A stretch of 55,798 bases of DNA. Source: Treponema sp. (lineage in GTDB: Bacteria; Spirochaetota; Spirochaetia; Treponematales; Treponemataceae). Positions 43,861 to 51,637 of the stretch are shown one piece after another. The notes under the pieces were generated by a model, which did no database searches, was not told where the DNA came from, and worked only from the letters and a program-made list of their open reading frames with translations. The stretch spans positions 1 through 55,798 of the forward strand of contig JAKSTI010000012.1 of NCBI GenBank assembly GCA_024402665.1, written 5' to 3'. The stretch's first letter is position 1, and every line of letters starts with the position of its first letter. The translations under genes were made by a program, and so were the position numbers.

Positions 43861-44508
43861 ATGATTATGAAAAAAGGACTTACAGAAGTTGTTTTTATTT
43901 TGGACAGAAGCGGTTCCATGGGTGGATTGGAAGCAGATACAATCGGTGGTTTCAATGCCTTTATAGAAAAGCAGCGCAAAGTAGAAGGGGAATGTGTTGT
44001 TTCTACTGTCCTGTTTAATCATTATTCAAAAGTGCTTCATGACAGAATCAGCCTTTCTAAAATTGAACCGCTGACAGAAGAACAGTACTCTGTTGGTGGA
44101 AGTACAGCCTTACTTGATGCAATTGGTGATGCAGTTCATCATATTGGAAATATTCATAAATATGCCAGAGAAGAAGATGTTCCTGAAAAAACTATCTTTG
44201 TTATTACAACAGACGGTATGGAAAATTCAAGCCGCAACTATTCTTACAAAAGTGTAAAAAATCAGATTACAAGACAGCAGGAAAAATATGGATGGGAATT
44301 TCTTTTTCTGGGAGCAAATATTGATGCTGTTGGTGAAGCAGCCAGACTTGGGATTCGGGAAGAACGGGCTGTCCGTTACAAGTGCGACAGTTACGGAACT
44401 AATTTGAATTACGAATCACTTTCCGAAGCCCTGGTCACAATCAGAAGCAACAAAGTTCTGGGCCGCAAGTGGAAAGAAAGAATCGAGGAGTATGAAAATG
44501 ATGATTAA
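43861..44508 (+). CDS. VWA (von Willebrand type A) domain protein
   Basis: About 215 residues. The metal-ion-dependent adhesion site is complete: D-R-S-G-S near 13-17, the Thr in G-S-T-A-L-L near 80-85, and T-T-D-G near 119-122. There is no signal peptide, so it is cytoplasmic; it resembles TerY-type VWA proteins in size. AAGGAG (43853-43858) serves ATG 43861 or 43867. A TATAAT at 43829-43834 suggests an own promoter. It overlaps the ADP-ribosylglycohydrolase gene start, so the two are coupled. Confidence 0.85.
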   Translation: MIMKKGLTEVVFILDRSGSMGGLEADTIGGFNAFIEKQRKVEGECVVSTVLFNHYSKVLHDRISLSKIEPLTEEQYSVGGSTALLDAIGDAVHHIGNIHKYAREEDVPEKTIFVITTDGMENSSRNYSYKSVKNQITRQQEKYGWEFLFLGANIDAVGEAARLGIREERAVRYKCDSYGTNLNYESLSEALVTIRSNKVLGRKWKERIEEYENDD

Positions 44509-45466
44509 TGAAAAGATGATGAGGAATACAATTTACGGTGCTATTATTGGGGATGCACTTGGAGTTCCTGTTGAATTTAAAGACAGAGACTGGCTGAAGG
44601 AAAATCCGGTAACAACGATGCAGGGGTATGGAACTTATTGTTTGCCAAAAGGTTCCTGGTCTGATGATACAAGTATGACTCTTTGTCTGGCAGATAGCAT
44701 TGGTACTAAAAAAACTCTTGATTATGAAGATATCATGGAAAGATTTGAAAGCTGGCTTTTTTACCATAAATATACTCCAGATGGAAAAACCTTTGACTGC
44801 GGAAATACCTGTTCTAACTCAATAGAAAAACATTCAGAAGGAACCGATGCTTTGCTTTGTGGAGGAACTGAAGGTCGGGAAAATGGAAACGGCTCTCTTA
44901 TGAGAATTTCACCAGTTCCATTTATCCTGATTTCAAAATATGGCGAAAAAGCACTTTCTGATGATAAACATTTTGAACTGATTCACAATATATCTAAATT
45001 GACACATGGACATCCTGTTTCTTTGCTTGGCTGTGATATTTACTGTGCATTTATGATAGTAATTATTTCTGGGTGTTCAAAAGATAAGCTTCAGAAGCAG
45101 TGTCATTCTATAATTAGTGAGTTTTTATCACGAAATCGTGATATTAAATCTTCAGCTTTTCATTATGACCGTTTGTTCCAGAATGATTTTAAAGATTTGC
45201 CGGAAGATTCAATTCGCAGTACTGGTTATGTTGTTGATACTTTAGAAGCGGCAATCTGGTGTTTCTTAACTACAGACAATTATAAGGATTGTGTGTTGAA
45301 AGCCGTGAATCTTGGTTCTGATACAGATTCTGTTGCCTGTGTTGCGGGCAGTATTGCCGGTTTGTATTATAACGAAGTTCCATCAGACTGGCTTGAATCA
45401 CTAAGAAACAAAGATTTTATTGAAGAAATCCTCTGCAAATTCTGGGATGGAGTTTCTTTTGTCTAA
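44498..45466 (+). CDS. ADP-ribosylglycohydrolase family protein (DraG/ARH-like)
   Basis: About 322 residues. I-Y-G-A-I-I-G-D-A-L-G-V-P-V-E-F near 12-27, W-S-D-D-T-S-M-T near 55-62, N-G-S-L-M-R near 133-138 and the C-terminal S-D-T-D-S-V near 273-278 give the metal-binding Asp/Glu set of the DraG/ARH family, which cleaves ADP-ribose from proteins or small molecules. GAGGAG (44485-44490) best fits ATG 44498; ATG 44492 and 44513 are alternatives. It overlaps the VWA gene's end. With the macro gene this makes two ADP-ribose-handling proteins in one cassette. Confidence 0.87.
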   Translation: MMINEKMMRNTIYGAIIGDALGVPVEFKDRDWLKENPVTTMQGYGTYCLPKGSWSDDTSMTLCLADSIGTKKTLDYEDIMERFESWLFYHKYTPDGKTFDCGNTCSNSIEKHSEGTDALLCGGTEGRENGNGSLMRISPVPFILISKYGEKALSDDKHFELIHNISKLTHGHPVSLLGCDIYCAFMIVIISGCSKDKLQKQCHSIISEFLSRNRDIKSSAFHYDRLFQNDFKDLPEDSIRSTGYVVDTLEAAIWCFLTTDNYKDCVLKAVNLGSDTDSVACVAGSIAGLYYNEVPSDWLESLRNKDFIEEILCKFWDGVSFV

Positions 45467-45472
45467 ACCTAA

Positions 45473-45625
45473 GGCAGGGCAGGGTATATTCCTGATGTTG
45501 AAGATGTGACTCTCTTTTATGATTACTGCGACGATCCTGTTACAAAGGAAATTCGTGGGACTGCTTTGATGGATGCTATGGATGATCCTTTTGCCAACGA
45601 TGAAGACTGGACTGATGTTTTTTAA
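45473..45625 (+). pseudogene. Orphan 3' gene remnant
   Basis: An open frame of 50 codons directly behind the glycohydrolase stop, lacking a plausible start near its beginning. It encodes a protein-like acidic tail including Y-I-P-D-V-E-D-V-T-L-F-Y-D-Y and ending D-E-D-W-T-D-V-F. Codon use looks genuine. It resembles the C-terminal end of a lost gene; its family is unknown to me. Confidence 0.45.
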
Positions 45626-45647
45626 TTTTGACAAGCGGCAGGTTCTT

Positions 45648-46691
45648 TTATAATTCTTGTGCCGACAGTGTTAATTTGATTCTTGTGAATAATGAGCCTT
45701 CTGCATTTCTGAAAAAGTCGGAAAGTCTCCTGTAGTATCCAAGGGAAAGTCCCAATAGTGTTTTTTCATCTGGACGCAATCCTGCTGCACATTGACTTAA
45801 TGCACTAACGCAGCTTAGTTTAAGGGCCTTTTCTATTCCTGTAAAAAGTGCGCCTTGTGTTACTGAAAAATTCCATATTTTAAAAAGGATTTTTCCTTCT
45901 GGAATAAAGAGGCAGGAAATAATTACAAATATCCACAAACTAAGATGGGGAAGAAGAAGAATTTTTCTTTTACTTAATTTTTGCATTATGAGTGCTAAAA
46001 CTAATGCGGCTGTCAGAATATAAATATTTTTGATTAATAGAACTGCTGCTGCAAATATTAAGAGTAGTGCTGCCAGAACAAAAGTTTTTTTGAAGCGGGC
46101 GTTACGGGCGGCGTTTGAGCCTGTAGAGAGGGTGGCGGAAGACGCATTTGCGGCTGTAGCTAGGGGGAAACTTCCCCCTCCTAATCCCCCAATGTTATTT
46201 GCAGGTTGGATTTTTAGTGTTTGAGAGAGGGCCGCTGTAAGGATTCCGCTGATTGTGTTGAATAACAGCATTGGACCTAAAAGTGAAAGTGTGCCTTTCC
46301 CAAGATAAATTGTGCATAAGAGAACCTGGATTAATGCGCTTAATGCAGAGCCTGCAACTGAGATTCCATATACAGAAAGGAGTTTTTCCTTGAATCTGCG
46401 GTTTAAATAGAAAAGCGAATACATTAAAAGGCCGCTGAAAACTGATTGTGCTATGGAAATCAGGAAAAATGGTGAAAGAAGTGTTCCTCCCATAAGGCTT
46501 GATGCTGCTGCTTTTAGAACTGTAAGAATAAGGAATGATGGCAGACATAAATCAAAGGAAAGAAGAATTACTATGTTGCCAAGTCCCAGTCTGAAAAATG
46601 GAACTATTCTTGGAAGAAGCATTTCTGCATAAGAGAAAAGAAGGGTAAGGGCAGTCAGGTATGCTATTCTGTTTTTATTCTGCAACTGCAT
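45648..46691 (-). CDS. Gx transporter family protein fused to a second membrane domain
   Basis: 347 residues from ATG 46691 (AAGGAG at 6 nt); it overlaps the NusG-II gene by 17 nt. Residues 1-165 carry about five helices with L-G-L-G-N near 35-39 and L-L-F-N-T-I-S-G near 141-148, matching the Gx transporter/Hpre_diP_synt_I family. Residues about 200-347 form a second membrane domain ending in a charged helical part, possibly an EcfT-like T component (inference). The linker between the two (about 166-198) is encoded by the GC-rich repeat. Neighbouring NusG-II genes are common for this family, suggesting a flavin- or cofactor-related transport role, not proven. Confidence 0.75.
   Translation of the reverse strand: MQLQNKNRIAYLTALTLLFSYAEMLLPRIVPFFRLGLGNIVILLSFDLCLPSFLILTVLKAAASSLMGGTLLSPFFLISIAQSVFSGLLMYSLFYLNRRFKEKLLSVYGISVAGSALSALIQVLLCTIYLGKGTLSLLGPMLLFNTISGILTAALSQTLKIQPANNIGGLGGGSFPLATAANASSATLSTGSNAARNARFKKTFVLAALLLIFAAAVLLIKNIYILTAALVLALIMQKLSKRKILLLPHLSLWIFVIISCLFIPEGKILFKIWNFSVTQGALFTGIEKALKLSCVSALSQCAAGLRPDEKTLLGLSLGYYRRLSDFFRNAEGSLFTRIKLTLSAQEL
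46089..46181 (-). repeat. GC-rich in-frame repeat, copy in the Gx transporter gene
   Basis: On the coding strand it runs from GGAGGGGGAAG to CGCCCGCTTCAAA. It encodes S-F-P-L-A-T-A, S-S-A-T-L-S-T and G-S-N-A-A-R-N-A, closely matching the hsdS copy in the same frame. It joins two membrane domains. Confidence 0.8.
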
Positions 46692-47139
46692 CAAAGTCTC
46701 CTTCTTCATCAAGTGTTATGATTATCTGATTTGGAAGACACACAATAGGATTTGACCATCCTTTTGAAATGCAGGTCTTATTTGGGCATGGTGAATCTGT
46801 AATTCTTACTTTGCGATTTTCTATTTGAACTTCTGTCCAGCCTAATGGTCCTTGAACTTTGTAAACGGCATCTTTATCAAGACTGTATTCATAAACTTCA
46901 TTTTGGGTTTGAATGTGGACTATCTGATTTTTTTTTGAAAAGGAATTTCTCATAAGAAAAACTGAAACTGCCAGAATGAGAAAAATCAGTATGTAATCAA
47001 AAGGACGGAAAGTCTTCACAAGTATAAGTTTAATAGGTTGTTGTGTTTTTGGGAAGATTGAATAAGTGTTCTGTAATTTTTGATTTTTTTTTTCTACTAA
47101 AGTTTTTAATCTATATTGAAAATTTAAGGCAAAATTCAT
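46675..47139 (-). CDS. NusG domain II-containing membrane-anchored protein
   Basis: 154 residues. One membrane helix (about 48-63) and an outside domain with S-P-C-P-N-K-T-C near 116-123 and G-W-S-N-P-I-V-C-L-P near 127-136, the Cys-containing signature of stand-alone NusG-II proteins. Function unknown. The start is uncertain: ATG 47139 has no clear ribosome-binding site, and a later GTG in front of K-T-F-R-P-F-D-Y is possible. The downstream Gx transporter gene overlaps its end by 17 nt. Confidence 0.75.
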   Translation of the reverse strand: MNFALNFQYRLKTLVEKKNQKLQNTYSIFPKTQQPIKLILVKTFRPFDYILIFLILAVSVFLMRNSFSKKNQIVHIQTQNEVYEYSLDKDAVYKVQGPLGWTEVQIENRKVRITDSPCPNKTCISKGWSNPIVCLPNQIIITLDEEGDFDAVAE

Positions 47140-47199
47140 ATAATTTCAACTGACATATTTTGCATTTATGTCAGTTTTATCAGTGAGTAGAGGGTGGGT

Positions 47200-49128
47200 A
47201 TGATTTTTCCTCCAGATTTTACAGTTCCAAAAATGCTTCAGAAATCTGCTGTTGATTTTGCAGAAATTCCAGCTCAGAAGAATCGTAATAAAGACGGCTC
47301 TTTTACTCCTGTTTTGTTCAGAGAATTGTTCCAGACTGCACTTGATTTTGGTGCTGCTTTAATTAGTCTTGGTGTACAGCGCCAGCAGCCAGTTGGTTTG
47401 ATTGCAGATAATAGGGAAGAATGGCTTGATGCAAGTATGGGTATTATGTCTATTGGTGCTTTTGATGTTCCAAGAGGATGTGATGCTACTCCTGGTGATC
47501 TTGAAAAAATCCTTTCTATTACTGACTGTAAAATTGTAGTTGCAGAAAACGGTGTTCAGGTAAAAAAACTTGTTAATCTTAAAGAGTCGCTTCCTGCTTT
47601 GGAAACAATTATCTGTTTTAATGATGATTTGAAAGATGATGTAAAAGCAGAACTTGAACAGCGCAAAATGAAGTTTTATCTTTTTCAGGATTTATTGAAT
47701 TCTGGAAAAAAATGGCGTGTTGATCATAAAGGTATTGTTGAAGCTGAACTTGATAAAGGTACTGGTGAAGAAATTGCTACAATCATCTTTACTTCAGGAA
47801 CAACTGGAAATCCAAAAGGCGTAATGCTTACTCACCACAATTTCCTTATTCAGCTTGATGAAACTGAAGACCGAATTTACATGGCTCCAGGTCAGGGATG
47901 TTTAAGTGTTCTTCCTGTATGGCACGTTTTTGAACGAGAAATGGAATACATTGTTCTTTCTCAGGGTGGAACTCTCTGTTATTCAAAGCCAATTGTTTCT
48001 ATGCTTCTTGCAGATTTGAAAACTTTGAATCCTTCTATTTTCCCTTCTGTTCCACGTGTTTTTGAAGCAATTTACGATAGTATTCATAAATCATGGAAAA
48101 AGGCTGGTCCTATTCCAAATGCAATGTTTAAATTCTTTGTTAAACTTGCTCTCATTCATAAAAGAATGGAACGCTGCATGTTTGGTCAGAACCCTTGTTT
48201 TACTACATTGAATAAACCTTTGTGGTGGATTTTGTTCTTTATTCCATGGTTCCTTATGTGGCCTCTTTACGGAGTAGGTTATTTCTTTGTTTACAGAAAC
48301 ATTAAAGCTGTTTTTGGTTCTAATTTTACTGGCGGTGTTACTGGTGGCGGTTCCTTCCCTAAAAAAGTAGATGAATTCTTCTGGGCAACTGGTGTTAGAA
48401 TCATTGAAGCTTATGGTCTTACAGAAACTGCTCCTATGGTTGCAATGCGTCCAATGGCTTGTCCTATTTTCAGAACTATTGGTACTTCTATCCGCCATGT
48501 TCAGGTTCGTGTTGTTGATCCAAATGATGGTTTTGTTTTGGGAAGATGTCAGCAGGGGGTTCTTCAGGTAAAAGGACCTACAGTAATGAAAGGTTATTAT
48601 AAAAGACCTGATCTTACAGAAAAAGCAATTAATCCTGAAGGCTGGTTTGATACTGGAGACCTTGCAATTATTACAAAGCGTGATGAAATTCAGATTAAAG
48701 GCCGCATTAAAGATACAATTGTTTTACTTGGCGGTGAAAATCTTGAACCGGTTCCAATTGAAGCTAAACTTTCGGAATCTAAATATATTGCCCGTGCTGT
48801 TGTTGTTGGTCAGGATCAGCGCTATCTTGGTGCATTAATTCTTGTTGATAAGGATGAAATCATTACTTTTGCAGAAGAATTTGGTATTCCTTATGACGGA
48901 TTTGAAAATCTTATTGCATCAGAACAGATTCAGAAACTTTACGAATCAGAAATTGGTTCTTTAATCAATTCTAAAAACGGATTTAAAATCTTTGAACGTG
49001 TTAATAAATTTGTTCTTCTTACTGAACCTTTCTCTATTGGTGTTGAACTTTCAGCAAAACAGGAAGTAATGAGACACAGAGTAAGTCAGATTTATAAAGA
49101 CCAGATTGATTCAATGTTTGAAGAGTAA
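47200..49128 (+). CDS. Long-chain acyl-CoA synthetase / AMP-binding protein
   Basis: 642 residues from ATG 47200 (AGAGGGTGG upstream). AMP-binding P-loop T-S-G-T-T-G-N-P-K-G near 198-207, A8-like motif G-W-F-D-T-G-D near 481-487, and Y-G-L-T-E-T near 405-410. A membrane-associated stretch rich in Trp (about 343-365) is characteristic of bacterial long-chain acyl-CoA ligases. It activates fatty acids with ATP and CoA, presumably scavenged from the host or diet. It stands alone between opposite-strand genes upstream and the diguanylate cyclase downstream (48 nt gap). Confidence 0.88.
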   Translation: MIFPPDFTVPKMLQKSAVDFAEIPAQKNRNKDGSFTPVLFRELFQTALDFGAALISLGVQRQQPVGLIADNREEWLDASMGIMSIGAFDVPRGCDATPGDLEKILSITDCKIVVAENGVQVKKLVNLKESLPALETIICFNDDLKDDVKAELEQRKMKFYLFQDLLNSGKKWRVDHKGIVEAELDKGTGEEIATIIFTSGTTGNPKGVMLTHHNFLIQLDETEDRIYMAPGQGCLSVLPVWHVFEREMEYIVLSQGGTLCYSKPIVSMLLADLKTLNPSIFPSVPRVFEAIYDSIHKSWKKAGPIPNAMFKFFVKLALIHKRMERCMFGQNPCFTTLNKPLWWILFFIPWFLMWPLYGVGYFFVYRNIKAVFGSNFTGGVTGGGSFPKKVDEFFWATGVRIIEAYGLTETAPMVAMRPMACPIFRTIGTSIRHVQVRVVDPNDGFVLGRCQQGVLQVKGPTVMKGYYKRPDLTEKAINPEGWFDTGDLAIITKRDEIQIKGRIKDTIVLLGGENLEPVPIEAKLSESKYIARAVVVGQDQRYLGALILVDKDEIITFAEEFGIPYDGFENLIASEQIQKLYESEIGSLINSKNGFKIFERVNKFVLLTEPFSIGVELSAKQEVMRHRVSQIYKDQIDSMFEE

Positions 49129-49176
49129 GATTATTATTTTCTTTACAACGAAAAAAAAGAGGATTAGAATTAAACA

Positions 49177-50652
49177 ATGGGTAAGTTACGTGCAGTAATT
49201 TGTTTTTTTGTTGCTCTGGGAATTATTGGTCCTGTTTTGTATACAGTTTATGCTATGGGGCTTCTTACTCCAAAGCCTGTAGTTTCTATTAAAAATACAG
49301 TCACAGATTCTTCTGAACCTCCTCTTAGAGTTGTTGCCGATTTTGATTTTTCACCATATTCTTTTTTTGATGACAAACACGATGAAAGCGGTCTTGATGT
49401 TGAACTTATAAATGAGATTGCTAATCGTCTTGGCCGTAAAACTACAATCACTTTTACAGACTGGATCTCCTGCAAAAAAGCAATTCAGAATGGAGAAGCA
49501 GAACTTATTCTTGGACTTGAAATCTTTTCTAATATGGAAGGGGTACTAAAAACAGTTGCCGCTTCTTCTGATGATCTTGTTGTTTTTGGAAAAAATAAAA
49601 TTAACAGTATTGCCGCCCTTGAAGGAAAAAAAGTTGGCCTTATGGGAAATTCTGTTATTGAAAAAATCTTTGACTTAAATTGTCAGTACGTCCCTCTTTT
49701 TACAAACACTCAGATTCTTGATGCAATCAACAATGGTGATATTGATTACGGTATTTGCCACGGTTCTGTTGCAAGAAAAATCCTTGAAAAATCTGATTAC
49801 AACATTTATCCTAGTGTTGTTTTAATGAAAAGTTATCCTGCAATTGGTGTTCGTGCTGATTTAGTTGAACTTCGGGATCAGATTAATGATGTGCTTGCTC
49901 AGCTTAGTGCAGAAGGATTTATTACTCAGCTTGATGAAAAATGGCTTGTTAAATTTACAAGAAGCAGCTCTGTTGGTGAAACAATTAAAAATCATTATCC
50001 TTCATACATTCTTTATTTTGCAGTTTATATTGCTTTTATGTTCGCCCTTGTTCTCTTTTATACTCAGGGATTGCATCGGGAACGGGAACTTAAAAGCTCA
50101 ATTGATTATAAAAACGCAATCATCCGTCAGATGGAATTACAGCGAATTTCTATGATTGATGAACTGACTCAGATTAATAACCGCCGCAGTTTTGAAAATA
50201 AACTTGACGACCTTAGGGCAAAGAAAGTTGAATCTGTTACAATTTTTGCTTTTGATGTAAACGGTCTTAAAACTGCCAACGATAATATTGGTCATGCCGC
50301 AGGTGACGAACTTATTTGTGGTGCAGCCGATTGTATTAAAATTGCTTTTGGTGATATTGGTGAATGTTACAGAACTGGTGGTGACGAATTTATTGTAATT
50401 GCAGATTCTCTTATGGACGATGAAACTCACTCTCTTGCAGAAAATCATATAGCATATTTCCGTGATACTGTTAAAAACTGGTATGGTAATTACATTAAAA
50501 GCCTGAGCGTTTCATCTGGATATGCCGCTTCTTCAGAAATAGATAATTTCACTTACGAAAAACTCCATGAACTTCTTGAACTGGCAGATAAGCGTATGTA
50601 CCGCGACAAAACAAAGTACTATGAAACTTCTGGTGTAAGCCGCCGTGTTTAA
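49177..50652 (+). CDS. Diguanylate cyclase with periplasmic solute-binding sensor
   Basis: 491 residues. An N-terminal membrane helix (about 8-27), a type-3 solute-binding domain (about 45-265, beginning R-V-V-A-D-F-D-F-S-P-Y), a second membrane helix (about 280-298), a short coiled coil and a GGDEF domain (about 325-485) with D-E-L-T near 328-331 and G-G-D-E-F near 400-404. It should make c-di-GMP in response to a small solute such as an amino acid. The inhibitory RxxD site expected before GGDEF reads A-F-G-D, so feedback control is probably missing. AGAGGAT serves the ATG. Confidence 0.88.
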   Translation: MGKLRAVICFFVALGIIGPVLYTVYAMGLLTPKPVVSIKNTVTDSSEPPLRVVADFDFSPYSFFDDKHDESGLDVELINEIANRLGRKTTITFTDWISCKKAIQNGEAELILGLEIFSNMEGVLKTVAASSDDLVVFGKNKINSIAALEGKKVGLMGNSVIEKIFDLNCQYVPLFTNTQILDAINNGDIDYGICHGSVARKILEKSDYNIYPSVVLMKSYPAIGVRADLVELRDQINDVLAQLSAEGFITQLDEKWLVKFTRSSSVGETIKNHYPSYILYFAVYIAFMFALVLFYTQGLHRERELKSSIDYKNAIIRQMELQRISMIDELTQINNRRSFENKLDDLRAKKVESVTIFAFDVNGLKTANDNIGHAAGDELICGAADCIKIAFGDIGECYRTGGDEFIVIADSLMDDETHSLAENHIAYFRDTVKNWYGNYIKSLSVSSGYAASSEIDNFTYEKLHELLELADKRMYRDKTKYYETSGVSRRV

Positions 50653-50673
50653 TTTTTTAGCTGATTTTTAAGT

Positions 50674-51522
50674 TTATTTTTCTCTGTTGATTTTTTCTTT
50701 TCCGTAATTCAGTTTGTACTCTGTTGGCGAAAGTCCAGTTATCTTTTTGAATGCGTTTGAAAAATTATGCACGTCATCAAATCCAAGGCTGTATGCAATT
50801 TCTGATATCTGCTGATTTGTATCTGATAAAGTGATTTTTGCCTTTTCCATTTTAAGCTGCAAAATATATTGTTTAATTGCAATCCCGGAAATTGTCTTAA
50901 AAAGGGTAGTCAGATATTTTTCATTGTAACCAAAGTAATCGGCAATATCAGAAACCTTTAGATTCCGCTGAAGATTCCAGTTTATAAAATCCTTTATGTC
51001 TTCAATCAAATGTTCCTGAGGATGACTTTGCTCTTTTTGTATATTTCCCGTGTTTTTTGTCTGCAGTTCAATTTCGGTAAGAATAGCCGCTGCCAGAAAA
51101 GAATTAAACTTTTCATTTTCATAGCGCCTGTCTGAATCCTGCAGCTGTTTTAATAACACAATAACCCGTTCCGCAGAAGGCAGTTTTGCTTTTTGTGGAA
51201 TCTCTATTGTCTGAACATTATGACTTTCTATCCTAGTATCTTTTTCTTCATTGCATTCATTTTTATACCGCACATGAAGCCAGTAAAAACTGCAGCGGGA
51301 CTCTTTAAATCCATGCTGAAAATCTGTTGGCGACATAAAAATGTATTCACCTTCCTTTACCGTAAACTGATTTTTTTCATTTGCAATATACAGGGTGCCT
51401 TTTGTAACTAGCATAAGTTCGTAATCATCAAGTTTTCGTGTGTAATGAACCCAGGAATCAGATTCTGCAATGAATTTTCCCGACATATGATAGCTGATTG
51501 TATTTGGAACTGTAAAAGTCAT
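50674..51522 (-). CDS. AraC family transcriptional regulator
   Basis: 282 residues. An N-terminal cupin-like sugar-sensing domain (G-E-Y-I-F-M near 47-52) and two C-terminal helix-turn-helix motifs (V-S-D-I-A-D-Y-F-G-Y near 190-199 and I-S-E-I-A-Y-S-L-G-F-D near 238-248), closing with the F-K-K-I-T-G-L-S-P-T-E-Y signature. It is divergent from the GH127 gene and probably controls it in response to arabinose-containing sugars. The ATG is 6 nt behind a TAAAAT box, so it may be leaderless and overlaps its own operator. Confidence 0.9.
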   Translation of the reverse strand: MTFTVPNTISYHMSGKFIAESDSWVHYTRKLDDYELMLVTKGTLYIANEKNQFTVKEGEYIFMSPTDFQHGFKESRCSFYWLHVRYKNECNEEKDTRIESHNVQTIEIPQKAKLPSAERVIVLLKQLQDSDRRYENEKFNSFLAAAILTEIELQTKNTGNIQKEQSHPQEHLIEDIKDFINWNLQRNLKVSDIADYFGYNEKYLTTLFKTISGIAIKQYILQLKMEKAKITLSDTNQQISEIAYSLGFDDVHNFSNAFKKITGLSPTEYKLNYGKEKINREK

Positions 51523-51523
51523 A

Positions 51524-51570
51524 GTGTAATTTTATCATAAGATTAAGTGTTAAATCAAACAAAATTACAC
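51524..51570. promoter_or_regulatory. Inverted repeat operator candidate between araC-like gene and GH127
   Basis: GTGTAATTTT (51524-51533) and AAAATTACAC (51561-51570) are perfect inverted copies. The left arm overlaps the -10 box TAAAAT (51529-51534, minus strand) of the regulator; TTGATT 18 nt upstream on that strand is its -35. This fits autoregulation plus control of GH127. Confidence 0.55.
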
Positions 51571-51637
51571 CAATTCAAACTTACTGCTATTTATTTATGG
51601 CCCACGCTGATTTACAATTTTATTGAGGTTTGAAAAA

